Source: Hydractinia symbiolongicarpus
Taxonomy: Eukaryota; Cnidaria; Hydrozoa; Anthoathecata; Hydractiniidae
Direction: 5' to 3'
DNA length: 64,000 nucleotides
NCBI RefSeq assembly: GCF_029227915.1
Contig: NC_079887.1
Span: forward strand, 11,906,001 to 11,970,000
The position numbers and the translations under genes are program-made. The notes below the pieces were generated by a model, which saw nothing but the letters and a program-made list of their open reading frames with translations, was not told where the DNA came from and made no database searches. The first letter of the stretch is position 1. The number at the start of each line of letters is the position of its first letter. Shown here one piece after another: positions 37,742 to 50,410 of the stretch.

Positions 37742-37805
37742 ATGGCGTCGTCAATACGGTCTGATTCTGATATTTCAGAATCATTCACTCAGGAAATGTT
37801 TGAAG
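37742..37805 (+). CDS. Possible first coding exon (MASSIRSDSD...)
   Basis: An ATG in favourable context (caatATGGCG) opens MASSIRSDSDISESFTQEMF and runs to a possible donor (GAAG|GTGATG). The Ser/Asp/Glu-rich start is seen in many intracellular and transposon proteins. No following exon could be tied to it, so the call is weak. Confidence 0.2.
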
Positions 37806-38480
37806 GTGATGTTTCTTTATTCTTTGTTTTCTCATTGAAATAGGTTGCAAAATCAAGAGATAAGCTAACGGACTTTGTCTTTACTATCTCAAGCTTAGGA
37901 CAAACATGCCTAAACAGGTTTTTGAGATGGTGCTTGTGTGCTAAGCTAACTAGCTAATAGAGACTTATAACAGCTAGAGTAGGCTTACACCCCACCATAA
38001 CATGGTGCCTGCTCCCGACTCTCAACCAACACAGCACCACCCTATGTGATAGTCTGTCCTCTCTTTATCTTTTTACATATTGAAGCAACATGTTGTAGCT
38101 CCCCACATCAACTTTAAAAAAATGTTCCCATCATCAATCACTGGGGAATGGTGTTGGTTGTGTTTGCAGGGAGAGAGGGGTATGGGGGAAACAGATCTAT
38201 ATAGTTTAAACTTGTGGTCTGAACCTGAAGAGCTGACCAAAGACCTCGTTTCTCATTTCTCATGTTAATCTTTACATAGCTATATATACCATGATTGCAG
38301 GATCCTGCGTTTAGTGATTTTCCCTGACTGATAGAGCTATTTCGCTTAGGGTTTACTTCCTTTTCTCAAGGTGTGTAGTGGTTAATAGTAACCTTTTCAA
38401 AATGCAAAGTTGGTAGACCATGAAAGCATAGAGAAATGGTCTACAATTAGCTAATAGATAGCTATAGCACGCTGGGGTAC

Positions 38481-39023
38481 CTTTAAAATTATAGCATCAT
38501 GAAACACCATATTTTTGTGATGAAGATCTGCACAATCTTGACAATACGTAGAGAGGGGACCACAAGTTTTGCACCAAATAACTTCATTTAGAAAAATATT
38601 ACATTTAATGCACTTCTGTTCAAGTAAAATTTGGTATTTTGTAGCATAATTGCCACAGATATCTGCTGATTTGACAGAATTCCTAGAGCAAAGCTCCTTC
38701 TATTTATTTTTTTCATGACAACTACTTTTTCTCTTCACAACATCTCCATTCAATAAAAATTCGCACACATTATCTTCTTCGCAGTTGAATTGTTGTTGTT
38801 GCGAAGGCAGAGTGTTGATCTTGTGGCTGTTTGTGTGTGATGCATTTGCAGTATTAGCATTATCAGTAGTGCTGTTGTTGTCGTTGTTGGCGGTTGCTGA
38901 CGACGTTGTGGACAAGCTACTGCTGCCTGTCTGGAATGATTTGAACACACTTTTTGTAGATCCATTTCTCAGAGTTGTTCGAATGATACGAGAACCTTTC
39001 CTTTTAGATTTTTTAAAAGGCAG
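38481..39023 (-). pseudogene. Cysteine-rich N-terminal exon of a KDZ-type (Kyakuja-Dileera-Zisupton) element
   Basis: One minus frame is open from about 39023 to a donor GTACCC at 38480 apart from a single TAG near 38700. It begins with a basic segment (PFKKSKRKGSRIIRTT), passes a low-complexity Ser/Thr/Asn and QQQQ tract, and ends with a zinc-binding-like module: KCIKCNIF, VIWCKTCG, YCQDCADLHH. The paired C-x2-C and C-x2-C-x3-HH pattern matches the cysteine-rich module before KDZ transposases. No transposase core was found nearby. The lone stop may be a mutation or an error in the sequence. Confidence 0.5.
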
Positions 39024-39075
39024 TATTATTCAAATTTAAACAAAAAAGCAGCCAGGAGCCAGCCAAGCAAAAGAA

Positions 39076-40250
39076 TTGTTTGTTAGTAAGTTGTTTGTTA
39101 GTAAGTTGTTTGTTAGTAAGTTGTTTGTTAGTAAGTTGTTTGTTAGTAAGTTGTTTGTTAGTAAGTTGTTTGTTAGTAAGTAAGTTGTTTGTTAGTAAGT
39201 TGGTTGTTAGTAAGTTGTTTGTTAGTAAGTAAGTTGTTTGTTAGTAAGAAGTTGTTTGTAAGTAAGTTGTTTGTCAGTAAGTAAGTTGTTTTTATAGTAA
39301 GTTGTTTTTATAGTAAGTTGTTTTTATAGTAAGTTGTTTGTTAGTAAGTTGTTTGTTAGTAAGTAAGTTGTTTGTTTGTAAGTTGTTTGTTAGTAAGTTG
39401 TTTGTTAGTAAGTAAGTTGTTTGTTAGTAAGTTTTTTGTTAGTAAGTTGTTTGTTAGTAAGTAGGTTGTTTGTATGTAAGTAAGTTGTTTGTTAGTAAGT
39501 TGTTTGTTAGTAAGTAAGTTGTGTGTTAGTGAGTTGTTTGTTAGTAAGTTGTTTGTTAGTAAGTTGTTTGTTAGTAAGTAAGTTGTTTGTTAGTAAGTTG
39601 TTTGTTAGTAAGTAAGTTGTTTGTTAGTAAGTTGTTTGTTAGTAAGTTGTTTGTTAGTAAGAAGTTGTTTGTTAGTAAGTTGTTTGTTAGTAAGAAGTTG
39701 TTTGTTAGTAAGTTGTTTGTTAGTAAGTAAGTTGTTTGTTAGTAAGAAGTTGTTTGTTAGTAAGTTGTTTGTTAGTAAGTAAGTTGTTTGTCAGTAAGTA
39801 AGTTGTTTGTTAGTAAGTTGTTTGTTAGTAAGTAAGTTGTTTGTTGGTAAGTAAGTTGTTTGGTAGTAAGTAAGTTGTTTGGTAGTAAGTAAGTTGTTTG
39901 TTAGTAAGTTGTTTGTTAGTAAGTAAGTTGTTTGTTTGTAAGTTGTTTGTTAGTAAGTTGTTTGTTAGTAAGTAAGTTGTTTGTTAGTAAGTAAGTTGTT
40001 TGTTAGTAAGTTGTTTGTTAGTAAGTTGTTTGTTAGTAAGTTGTTTGTTAGTAAGTTTTTTGTTAGTAAGTTGTTTGTTAGTAAGTTGTTTGTTAGTTAG
40101 TAAGTTGTTTGTTAGTAAGTAAGTTGTTTGTTAGTAAGTTGTTTGTTAGGAAATTTGTTTGTTAGGAAATTGTTTGTTAGTTAGTTGTTTGTTAGTTAGT
40201 TGTTTGTTAGTAAGTTGTTTGTTAGTTAGTGAGCTATTTGTAAGTTGTTT
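39076..40250 (+). repeat. 15-bp minisatellite, TTGTTTGTTAGTAAG
   Basis: About 1.17 kb of nearly continuous copies of TTGTTTGTTAGTAAG, with 19-bp variants adding AAGT, and a few point variants (TTTATAG, TTTGTCAG). The plus strand is almost free of C. The array begins just upstream of the KDZ-type exon, and is more regular in the middle than at its 3' end, where GTTAGTTAGTT forms appear. Confidence 0.95.
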
Positions 40251-42260
40251 GTTTGGTTAGTTAGTGTGGTCGTCGGTTGGTTTGTTGGCTGTTTGTCTGC
40301 TTGTCCGTTTGTCTGTAAGTAAGTTAATTGCTTTTATTTGTTTAGATTACCTTTTTTGTTTTTTATTTAATTGTAAGTATAGAGTATTTTATTGACAAAA
40401 CCACTATTTTTCACTTTTTACTAAATCAATAGCATTACCAGTAGTTGTATATTTACTTATATTGTCTTCCAGATTTCGTATGGGTTGCTTTACATACCTT
40501 CATCAATTTTACCAACGAAGTACTTTTAATTTTTACCTCATTTATAAATGTTGCTGCTGTTAACTTTGAAAAATATGTCACCATATAATTATAGCCTGCG
40601 ACTATTCCCAAATCAAATTGTCCTAATTATTAAGTATCAGAATATTGAAATCGATTTTTACACCATTCTTACAGGTTAAAAACTTAAAAATAAAGAGTTT
40701 TGTTAAAAATAAACTTTGCCAATAATGTTTTTCTGTACCATGCCAATGAACTGTTAATAATTACAACAATATTGTAAAATTAGTCTTTTTATCAGATGCT
40801 TTATTTTAATCAGTGTCAAATTAATGACCAATCTGAACAGAGATTGTGTACTCTTTGTGTGGCCAGAACATTTTGTGTACGGCCATGACTAAAAGTGCTT
40901 ACATTTTGTTGGTCGCCCTGTTCTAACCAATCTTGGAACGCGCCCCGTCTTCCGACAGTGACAAATGGGTGGCCAGTCTTAAGATTGGACTGCCTAATCT
41001 ATGGACGTACATGCCCAATCTTAGAACAATTGTGGAAGACAAACAGAACAATAAAATTTTTAGAAATTACCTCTTAATAGGAACTTTAAATTGAAACATT
41101 TCTTGGAAAATCAAAAGGCCAAAAATTTATATATACCATGTATTTTATGTTTAAAAAATTGAAACTACTCAACCATATTAGTGTAGTCTATAAGGTTTTT
41201 CTTCTATAGACTATGATATTAGCTACCTGGCTAAACATATCATCCAATGAAGTTAACAGCTAGGTAACTAATAATATGGTTGTATACGATTTTTCTGATT
41301 CATCATAAATATATACATTTTTTTTTTAAATTTAACCACTGCTACAAGCTGTATAAAAATGCTAATTGTATAACACGTGCTCTACCAGCTACCTAGCTAG
41401 CTAGCTGCGATTTTCACTCTACTGTGTCCAAAAACTGACCGGGTCAATTCAACAGTACCCAAAATATGATGTTTTAATGTCCCTGAGAATGTCTGTTGGG
41501 ACTTGCAAAAAACAGAGCTCGTGTGGTAAATCCCTTCTTTAAAATCTAAAAGGCACCAAAGATGGGCCTAACATTGTCTTTTGCCCATTTTTGTGACGCC
41601 CTGCCCAGTCTTAAGATTGGCCGGCCAGTCTTAAGACTTGTCAATTTTATGTCCAATGATTGGGCAGAATAGCCCCCTTGCCACTTGCTTGTCTCTGATG
41701 GTTTGGTCGTAGTAGTTTTATTGATGGAGCTGGGGAGCTAAGCACATTTTTTAAAATCAAATTTCATGAATGGTTAATGTTTGTATATAGTTCGTTTGCT
41801 GCCTTACGATTAAAATTAACAAGTTGATTGATATAAAAGAATAAACTATTTTTATGATATTTTGCATATACATGGTACATTTACGGGCTATTAATTACAT
41901 TATGATATTGCTTGGTAATTTTTGTCATTGCTTTGCCTAACTTGGATTTCTAGATAGTCCAAACAAGCATTAAATAATAATTACACGTAAAAATTTCATT
42001 TCTCCATGGCTTCTTACCATTTCTGTATCTTACGTGAACTCGTAAGTGTGTTTGACGAGGTTGTTTGACCTAATTGAATGACGTAAATGTGTTGTTTTCC
42101 GATAACTTGAATATCACGCGATAGTTTAGATTTTTTAGTGGAATGCGACACACTTTTTTCACTGATAACAGGAGCTGATGATTGCTTACCTAGAAGTTTA
42201 AGTATAATTATTGATACTGTTAATTTAAACTTTTAAATTATAGTAATACTTTTTAAAAAA
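40251..42260. other. Intergenic stretch
   Basis: Nothing coding was supported. The motif CAGTCTTAAGATTGG occurs near 40975 and again near 41610 within two related GC-richer patches, suggesting a diverged duplicate. AGCTAGCTAGCT palindromic patches occur near 41400. Confidence 0.4.
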
Positions 42261-42268
42261 TAAAACAT

Positions 42269-44379
42269 CTACGTACTATATCGTAAGCGCCTTAACCCAG
42301 AAGGAGGAAGAAAAACAACTGCAAATATACCAATCAAAGCGCATGCACCAGGAATTGCAGCTTGAACAACCTTGGAGAAGACTTCACATTCCTCACACAC
42401 AAACCTTGAAAAAAATGTATCATTATAGAAAACAGGTTATAAACAAACTAATTCAGTCATTCTAGAATAACCTTAAAACTCACCCTGATCGTACATTTGG
42501 CCTTACAGTTTGAATGAAAAAATGACCGTTCCAACCAACAGCTTCTCTATAAAGCTAATTGCAGAGTACACAAAACCACTTGATCTCTAGGAAGTAAGGA
42601 AAAAATAACTTATAATATATTCGAAATCAAAACAGTTAGTAAAAACAACACAAAGTCGGAAGTCATTGTTGCTACCTTATTGGTACCAATCAGCTCAGCC
42701 ATGTTAGCAAGGGATGTAACCAAAATAACAGAGTTACCACGTCCCGCCAACCAAGCTACTCCATAAACAGATTTCGTATGCTTTTTATCAACAATAAATA
42801 GCCAAATGCTTGATCCTACAATCATTAAAGCACCCAAGGTGTACGTCCACTAGATAGAAATTGCAAATATTGCTAATAATTGCGAAAATAATGAAAATAA
42901 AAAATTAGAGAAAAAGAAGCAAAATAAATATTACCTGACCGCCAATCTTTTTTGTAACAAACTTAATAAAGAAGGTTGTGATAGATCCAGCCATAAGTAC
43001 AATTAATGGAAAGTAAGCGATAGCTTCCTAGACCAATTAAATCATTTTTTTAATGATCTGCATGGTAATATTCAGAATATTTATGTTTGTATTGAAACTG
43101 AAATACTTACCTTTTTCAGATGTAAAGCATCAGTTAGGTACAATGCAAAATAAGATTGGAAAACACTGATGGCTAGTCTCGCTGTCACATACATCAGTGC
43201 AACCTAAATTCAGAAAGAATTTGTACGGTTTCTATAAAGATTTATTTATAAAAATGCACTAATTAACTTTCTTTAGATGTTTCGTCAAGAATTTAAATAA
43301 CAGGAATATCTAACCTTGTAAAATTGACTGTGTTTTAACCAAGCTTTCCATGTTATGCTTTTCTCTTCTTTACCGACAACAATTTCTACTGCATTTTCAG
43401 AACCGCTGATCTCAACTGAAAGCTTATCTATTTTACCTTTACACAAAAAATGGAAAAAATTATGACTGTATACGAGTTATTATGGATAATTTCTCTGAAT
43501 TTCTCTCAACATAATGTAATACACAAAAAAGGTTTTGAACTTACCTTTCAATGTTTTTACATAACGTTTTTCCTTTGTACCAACATGGAAGATAAAACAG
43601 AAGACTAAGCCAGAACCAATTACAATGAAAACTAGTATCTAAGCGTAACAAACATCGTTACTTGGATTTTCATGTAATTATCGCTTCATACATACGTCCT
43701 TAACATAAAATTTCCACCTACCGTGAATTGTTTAGACACAGAAGGATCAATCATGTTTCCATCTGCTGTACCGAGTAACAACCATGTTGCACCATAAATA
43801 AATATACCACAAGCAAATATGAACCCAGATCTAGGTAAAGGTAGTAGTTACAATATTATAAAAATGTTGCTCGCTAAATAGTGTCATGTCAGAATTATTC
43901 AATCCTCACCTTATGGCATTTAGCTCTACTCTTTGACTTTCTTTGGAAGTAATTTCAGGGATTAAAGACAGATGGGCTATCTGAGTTGCGGCCCAGTCAC
44001 TTCCAAACATAATACTGAAAGCTAAGTAGTAAGCTAGTTTTATCTTCTCTCCTGAACCGTTGCAATTAATACACGTATTGAAAACAAATGGAAAAGCGAT
44101 TACACCGGCTAAAGTTCCGATGCCATGCCAAAATTTTCGTTTTCCATACCATGTAATCTTTGTTTTATCACAAAGGTAACCCGTTGCTAGCGTGCCTAAA
44201 GCATCTGACAATTGACCAATTAGCATTACTAATCCGGCATTTGATTCGGATAGTCCAGCTACTTTCGTCATGTACAATAAAAGATAACTGAACCAGGTTA
44301 CCATTAAATCGTTGAGAATATGACCAAAGCCGTAAAAGAATTTTTTTGCTTGTGGTAAAACTGGATTTAATTGTTCCAT
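42269..44379 (-). CDS. MFSD12-like: MFSD12-like major facilitator superfamily transporter, nine exons, 456 aa
   Basis: Nine exons join in one frame: 43910-44379, 43722-43830, 43545-43638, 43315-43436, 43111-43203, 42935-43027, 42676-42849, 42507-42586 and 42269-42404 (1371 nt with stop). All introns have GT and AG borders. The protein starts MEQLNPVLPQAKKFFYGFGH and contains the first-helix motif GHILNDLMVTWFSYLLLY, the loop DALGTLATGYLCDKT that corresponds to the MFS D-x2-G-x2-[DN] signature, KRKFWHGIG, FGSDWAATQIAHLSLIPEI, the second-half helices, and SLANMAELIGTNK followed by SSGFVYSAISFIEKL. These are typical of MFSD12/GPH-type transporters. Length is close to that of MFSD12 proteins (around 480). 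Vertebrate MFSD12 moves cystine into lysosomes and melanosomes; the substrate here is unknown. No lesion was seen. Confidence 0.88.
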
Positions 44380-47030
44380 ATCTTTACTTGTAACTTTCGT
44401 GGATATAAACCTAAATATTAATGGACTATTATTAATATTGTCAGTAAACGTGTTTCTAATATGTCACACAATCTGCTGAATACCCAGTCGGCCAAAAATC
44501 TGTCGTAAAATTAGATGTATAATTAGGGAAGGCAAAAGTATTTCGTCTGACTTATTATCTAGACCAATTGCATTAGAAATTTAATCGCGAAACTTAAATC
44601 GCAAAATTTATATTTTTAATTTTGGACCCTATTTGTGGAATATTGTTTCGCAAAATTGCATTTTTAGAGCAAATCGCAAACAAACATTTCCACAAAAGAT
44701 CCTTAATCACAAAAATTTCTTCTATAAAAATAACTTCCCTCAGCCGAAACAAAAAAGGTCTATTAAAGACATAATAGGTATAAACTTCTCACCTTTTATG
44801 TTTTCTTCACTTGGCATCTTACGTTTATTTGATGTGCCTATGTATCATACTTGATCCCCTATTTTTATATGACATGAAAGGAAGTACAAAATCTGCACTG
44901 TCATGGTGAGATTAGATGCGAAACTTTTGTTGACCACATTAATCTTCTTAAACGTACGTTGTAAAAGTCGCAATACTTTGACTCTCGTCCATACATAATG
45001 TTTCTTTAAGCCTTGTTCCTAATTTGGACATAAGCATACAAAATAATATAGTGAATGATATAAAATATCAAAATTTTTGATAATCATAAAAAACATAGCA
45101 TAAACTTGCGCATAATATTTTTTAAAACTTTCAAAACTTATAACAAATTGGTCAAATGGTTTTTAAATCCATCAGCGTGCATGAATAAAAAAATTAAAGT
45201 GAAGGGTGAAATCATTTTATAAAGAAACACTAAAAATTGATTTAAGGAGACGGTAACCCCCTTCAGGGTCAATTTTTTTTTAAAAAGTTTTTTTTTAAAT
45301 TTTGATTATTTGGCTTAATTTTCTGATAATTTTTAAAAAAGAATCAAAAGTATTTATTGTTAAGAGGGATATAATAAAGAAAAATCTTCTTTATCTTTTA
45401 TTGTTTTCAATAGTGTGCTCAAAGTTTAAAATTCCTCAAGTATATTTAATCTGTATAATAATTAAAGAGAGTTATGCAGAACGAATAAAATATTGTATCT
45501 CTACATATAACATAGGAAACATTTACACTTTAATAATCTATACAAATGTATTATTATTTATTATCTATACCTTTTTAATTTAATTCTTTTTTTTTTTCGT
45601 TTTTATCCTGTTATGTTATGTTATCCTGTTGTCTCTTTAACAATAACTAGACCCAAAGTTCTGCGAAAATAAAACCTTTAACTTTAAATAAAATATTCAA
45701 GAGTTATTAATTACTTATAACGTTTAAGTGGGTGTAGCCATGATTCTTGCAGGCAAAAGCAAAGATCTTTGATTTGCTTTTTCTCGAAACACAATTTTCA
45801 GTCGTAACAGAATATATTTTTGTCGAACACTCCTCTTCATCCTGTCGAAATTGTACGAAAACAAGTTTGTTGCGACAATTATATCTTTGGCTGCAAAACT
45901 TGATTTTTCTAACGCAGAGATTGAGGAAATATCAAGTTATTGATCTATCATGTTTAAAAATAGATAAATCTGTCATAAAACAGCTATTGTAACACAAAAT
46001 ATGCTATATTTTTGGAACCACGTGTTGTTTTGAGTAAAAAAGCAAAGTTTTTTAGAGTTGAATAAGAGCTTCCCAATGATGTTTTTTTTCAACGAACAAA
46101 AATTTTAATGAGGGGAGTGTTCGACACAATGAACTGGAAGGGTGAATTTCTGTATATAATTTTTTTCTACTTTTTGGATTTTTTATGAAAATATTTTATC
46201 ATTATTCTAGTGATAATTTTATTTGGCTTTCAGAATATATATATAATTGCTAGGGTTAATATAGTGAGCAGAGGAGATATTTTAAATTTACTGAATATGT
46301 GTCCCAGGGGGTTACTGTATCCTTAAAATAAACGAAACTGATAAACTCGTTATATAGTTGACCGATTATTTTTTTAATATTTCGTTGTTTAATGTGGTTC
46401 TTTTTTATTAGTATATCTCTTTATTTTTTCCTCTCTGCAGCTCATAGCATATCTTATGATTGTTTCATAGGTGGGAACGGGTTATGCTATACTTTTGTCA
46501 CTTTACGTATTCATGTACTGCGCATGCGTATGTTGTTTTGCGTATGCTAACACTTGGAACCAGACTTTAGAATTTTAATTTCACTAAAAAACACAAGTAT
46601 TATAATTAATCGACCGACTAAGGGCGGTCTGTCATTTGGTTAAGACGTGACATTTGATACGCAACTTCGGTGCCATTTTAGCTTTTGTTTTCGGCACTCT
46701 TCGCATTAGGGAGATCAGTTTCACTCACTCGAACATGTATGTTTGAGATGATTATCTCCATCAGTTGTTACGTATGGAAGAGTTCACGGCAGTGTTGAAG
46801 GAACATTTGTCTGGCGGTCGCACCGTTGTGTTACCGTGCCGAAATATGTTCTTAACATGCCCCATAAAATAAAAGGACGAATTTCATCCTTTTCCTGGGA
46901 TGATTATTGAACGCCGATTGTAAAAGTTCAATGTGATTGACTAGTTTTCACGTGCCTGTATTTTTACCTTTTTGAGGAAGTAGCTCTCTGACTCCATTTA
47001 TTATTAAGATTCTTACAATTCCAACGGGAT
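44380..47030. other. Upstream region of the MFSD12-like gene and AT-rich stretch
   Basis: It should contain the promoter and 5' leader of the minus-strand MFSD12-like gene, but no core motif can be picked out in this composition. ORFs at 44633, 45302 and 45747 (plus) have low-complexity translations with no supporting splice pattern. Confidence 0.4.
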
Positions 47031-47038
47031 TGTAAACC

Positions 47039-47400
47039 TTATGTGAAATTATATGCGATAAACCAATGTGATTTATGCAAGAAAGCTATTCCATTTTGTG
47101 ATAAACTTGTTTGGTTATGCAGTAAATTCATTTGATTTTGCGAAAAAAACATTATAATTTGCGATAAAGTTGTATAATTTTGCGATAAATTTGGGTTATT
47201 ATGCGATAAATTTGTTAGATTATGCAATAAATTTGTGTTTATGCGATAAATTTGTGTGTTTATGCCATAAATTTGTGTGATTATGCGATAAATTTGTGTT
47301 ATTATGTGATAATTTTTTGTGATTATGTGAAAGTACTAAGTTTATTAATTTTGCGATAAAGTTATTTGATCATGCAGTGAGCTTGTCTTATTATGCCATA
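47039..47400. repeat. Degenerate short tandem array (TTATGCGATAAATTTGTG type)
   Basis: About 17 imperfect copies of an 18-21-bp word, GATTATGCGATAAATTTGTG with variants (TTTTGCGATAAA, TATGCAGTAAA). An open frame crosses it on the minus strand only because the unit is stop-poor. Confidence 0.8.
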
Positions 47401-48763
47401 AACTCATAAAGATATACATTCGATATAATTGAAAACGATAAAATTTCATTCGATAAAAAATCATTCAAAACAAGTTTATTCGGTAAAAAGTAACTCGATA
47501 AATCAATGGGGGTGAGCGGCATGGATTTCAGATAGAACAAGCAAGAAAATTAAAAACTTCCTAGGGCAAGACAAAGTAAGGCTGTCATACTTTTCTTTAA
47601 TAATTTGTTATATTTTTTACAAAGTTTCGCAAAGAATAAACTGTTGACGTAACCCTACGGCTGTCACCTGCAATTAGATACCGATCTTCTTATCTTAGGC
47701 GCTTTATGATTTATTTTATCTGGTTTCTCATATACTTTATTTTTTCTGTTTCACCACTTGTCTTTTAAGTTCCGGTCCAAAAAAAGACCAGACTTGACAT
47801 CTAAACATAAGAGTGACTTTTTTAGGAGATTGTTCACAAAATCCTTTATTACAGCTATTTTTCGCGGAACAGAACGGACAGGAACAGAAAAGCTTCTGAG
47901 CATGTGTACTTGAAATGTTTATATCACGTGAGTGGAAGTTTTTTCTTACTGTTCCATTCCGGGAAAAGTAGAATCTATTTCAAATTTATCTTTTCGTTCT
48001 TTGCGGAAAAATATTAGCCAATTAAATTATTTTATTTCGTGAGAATTGTGCAATAATATAAAGTGGAAAATACTAGCAGAAAATTTCCTGTTTTGCTCTG
48101 TTAAAATTCTGTCCTTTTATTTCCACGGAAAGTTTTCCTAAAGGGGAAAACAGCCTTAAGACACTGCGTGTTGCAACAATAAGAGCAACTTGAAAATTTT
48201 CTTCTTCATTGTTTACATCTTGCAGTCATTTTTATTTTTTTAACTCACTGTCAGATCAAGTGTCTATAAGCATTATTTTGTTAAGTTTTTTCCCATGGGG
48301 TAAAGGTAAAAAGTCTGTTTACGGAAACTTATTTCACGGAAAATATAAAAATTGACAATCGCACTTGTATATGTGACTGACCGCTTTTGATGTTGCACTG
48401 TGAGCAAACGTAGAGACCGAGGTTGTGTAGTCTGTACTACATTATCTAAAGATTTGTATGTTGAAAGATTTGTGCCTTTGTAACAGGTATAAAATTTTAA
48501 TCTTGGTTTTACAATGTCATATAAGACAAATACAATAAATTGGTAGCTATTAATCTTGATTTTACTCCAATTATACATCAAAAAACCAAAACAATCCTGA
48601 CGCAACACGAGTGACGGACGTTTAAAGAAAAACGTGTTGCTGTTCTTACCTTCAACGATCAAGAAGCTTTGTCAACATTCAAATGCAAGCCTAGTTTTAA
48701 GTGTACGTTGGCTATTGTTTAACCAAACCTTAATATAGTAACTTTTAAAACTAGATCTACGGC

Positions 48764-49010
48764 TTAGTTTCTAAAGAGCTTCAACAAAGTATCTGTAACT
48801 TCAGTGGGGAAATCCCCTTGCTGCTGAAAAAACCAATAAATTTCATTAAAAGGAAAACACAGTTTTGGCTGAGTTAAATGTTTCTTACGTTTAGGCTCAG
48901 TTGCTTCTTATTTGTTGCTTGTTGACGATCTACTTGAAAAGATCCAATTAGGTATTTACTTTTCAATGTCAGCTTGCGACAATCGAAACTAAACTCACCT
49001 TTAATCACGT
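48764..49010 (-). CDS. Two terminal exons, possible NTR-like module
   Basis: Exon 48889-49010 (acceptor acaatAG, donor GTAAGA) encodes VIKGEFSFDCRKLTLKSKYL and IGSFQVDRQQATNKKQLSLN. Exon 48764-48823 (acceptor gttttttcAG) follows in phase 0 and encodes QQGDFPTEVTDTLLKLFRN plus a stop. The C-x2-L-x4-KYLIGS pattern resembles the middle of netrin/TIMP-type NTR domains. Together they would be the 3' end of a secreted-protein gene. The next upstream exon should end with one base of a codon; I did not find it. Confidence 0.4.
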
Positions 49011-49776
49011 CTATTGTCGTAAAAAACCAAGGAGGACAAAACAGAAAGAAGGAAAGTTTCGGGAACACATTCTTGTGTTTTTTTTTAATTCCTGTTCTCT
49101 GCCAAACTGAATGACCAGAAACATTTTTAACCCTATATGCTTTGGCAAAACTATTATAAACAACACCTCACTCAGAGCTACACTCCATCCCTGATCCGTC
49201 ATAGAAAACTACATTTTGACAAGCTTTCGAGTATAATATTTTTTGTCAGATGAGCAAACATTACAGTTGGGCGTATAAAATACAAAATAGGTAAATACAT
49301 AAATTATAAAATTACAAAGCATAAAAACATAATACGTATAAAATATACTTGCTTTATTTACAATAAAACTGTAATAATTACCTTAGAATTGTACCAGTCC
49401 TAATCTCACAATCGCCACTATATTTCGCGAAATCAACAGTATATGTCGCACAAATTCTAGAATTTACCACAATATATCATAAAGTGAAAGAAATTTAACT
49501 GAAAAACTTGTTTTATTTTTTCCTCAGTTGATTCAAAAAGCAGCTTTTCTTAATTAGCGAACATTTGTCCCATAATAAAAATGTGCTGAAGGTAATTATT
49601 TATAATTTTTATTTCTATAATAAACCAAAAAGTGTGTAAAAACTTCACAAATTTAGAAAACGTTGTTACAGTTGTTTGCAGCAAAACTAAATGATGAATA
49701 TCAATACTGCTGTTGTTGAACAAGTTTCTTTGACAACAGAAATTATTGATGATGTTGCTATTAAGTGAAAAAAATT

Positions 49777-49814
49777 CGAAAAATTTCGCGTACAACAGTA
49801 CGCGAAATTTTTCG
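49777..49814. repeat. Perfect 17-bp hairpin
   Basis: CGAAAAATTTCGCGTAC and its exact reverse complement are separated by AACA. It is not followed by a T run, and no gene ends here. Confidence 0.9.
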
Positions 49815-50274
49815 ACGACGAAAATAGACTGAGAAGGAACACAACTGGACGACTGCTTAATTGGGATCAAGCCATGGTACTGCTCAAGGCACTAACCTAT
49901 GGATGGCTTGCTATCATTTCTTTCAGACGACCAAAACAGTAATATTTGAAATGCGTATATCAAAGTAGAAACTACACATATCTATTTTTTGGAATTTCTC
50001 CACCATTTTTGTCAAAAAGTTTTTTTTACGTTTTTTTTCTATATATTCTCTTTATGTAAAAGAACTTAAAACATTTTATGAAAGTATTTTTTTCTTACCA
50101 TCACTTGCCCAGTTTCCTTCAATCTTTGTGAAAAAATAGCCAATTACTTGTGGATTTCAAATGACGAAATTACATTATTGGGTCAAATTAGCAAAAATAG
50201 AATCACATTTATTGAAAATGTGAAGATCAAAAAAAAAAAAAATTATTGTGAAAATTAGTGTTGAATTTCGATAT

Positions 50275-50410
50275 TTTTGTGACATTGATGCGACATATAG
50301 CTAATGTTAAATTTTGAGGCATATTGTGTTGATTTGCGACATATAGTGTTGATTTTGCGACATATGGGGGTGATTGTGACATATAGAGGCGATTGTGACA
50401 TATAGTGGTG
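50275..50410. repeat. Degenerate short tandem array (GCGACATATAGTGTTGATT type)
   Basis: About six copies of a word of about 19-22 bp, TTGCGACATATAGTGTTGAT with variants, including TTGTGACATATAGAGGCGA. Confidence 0.7.

Noticed and set aside
39076-40250. Possible CRISPR-like array
   Set aside because: Units are head-to-tail with no distinct spacers; this is a minisatellite in a eukaryotic context.
45302-45992. Plus-strand ORFs upstream of the MFSD12-like gene
   Set aside because: AT-rich low-information translations rich in I, L, F and K without domains or splice context.
48273-48662. Minus-strand ORF of 129 codons
   Set aside because: The start region contains a donor-like site, the composition is not convincing, and it lies downstream of a plausible terminal exon of another gene; coding status unsupported.
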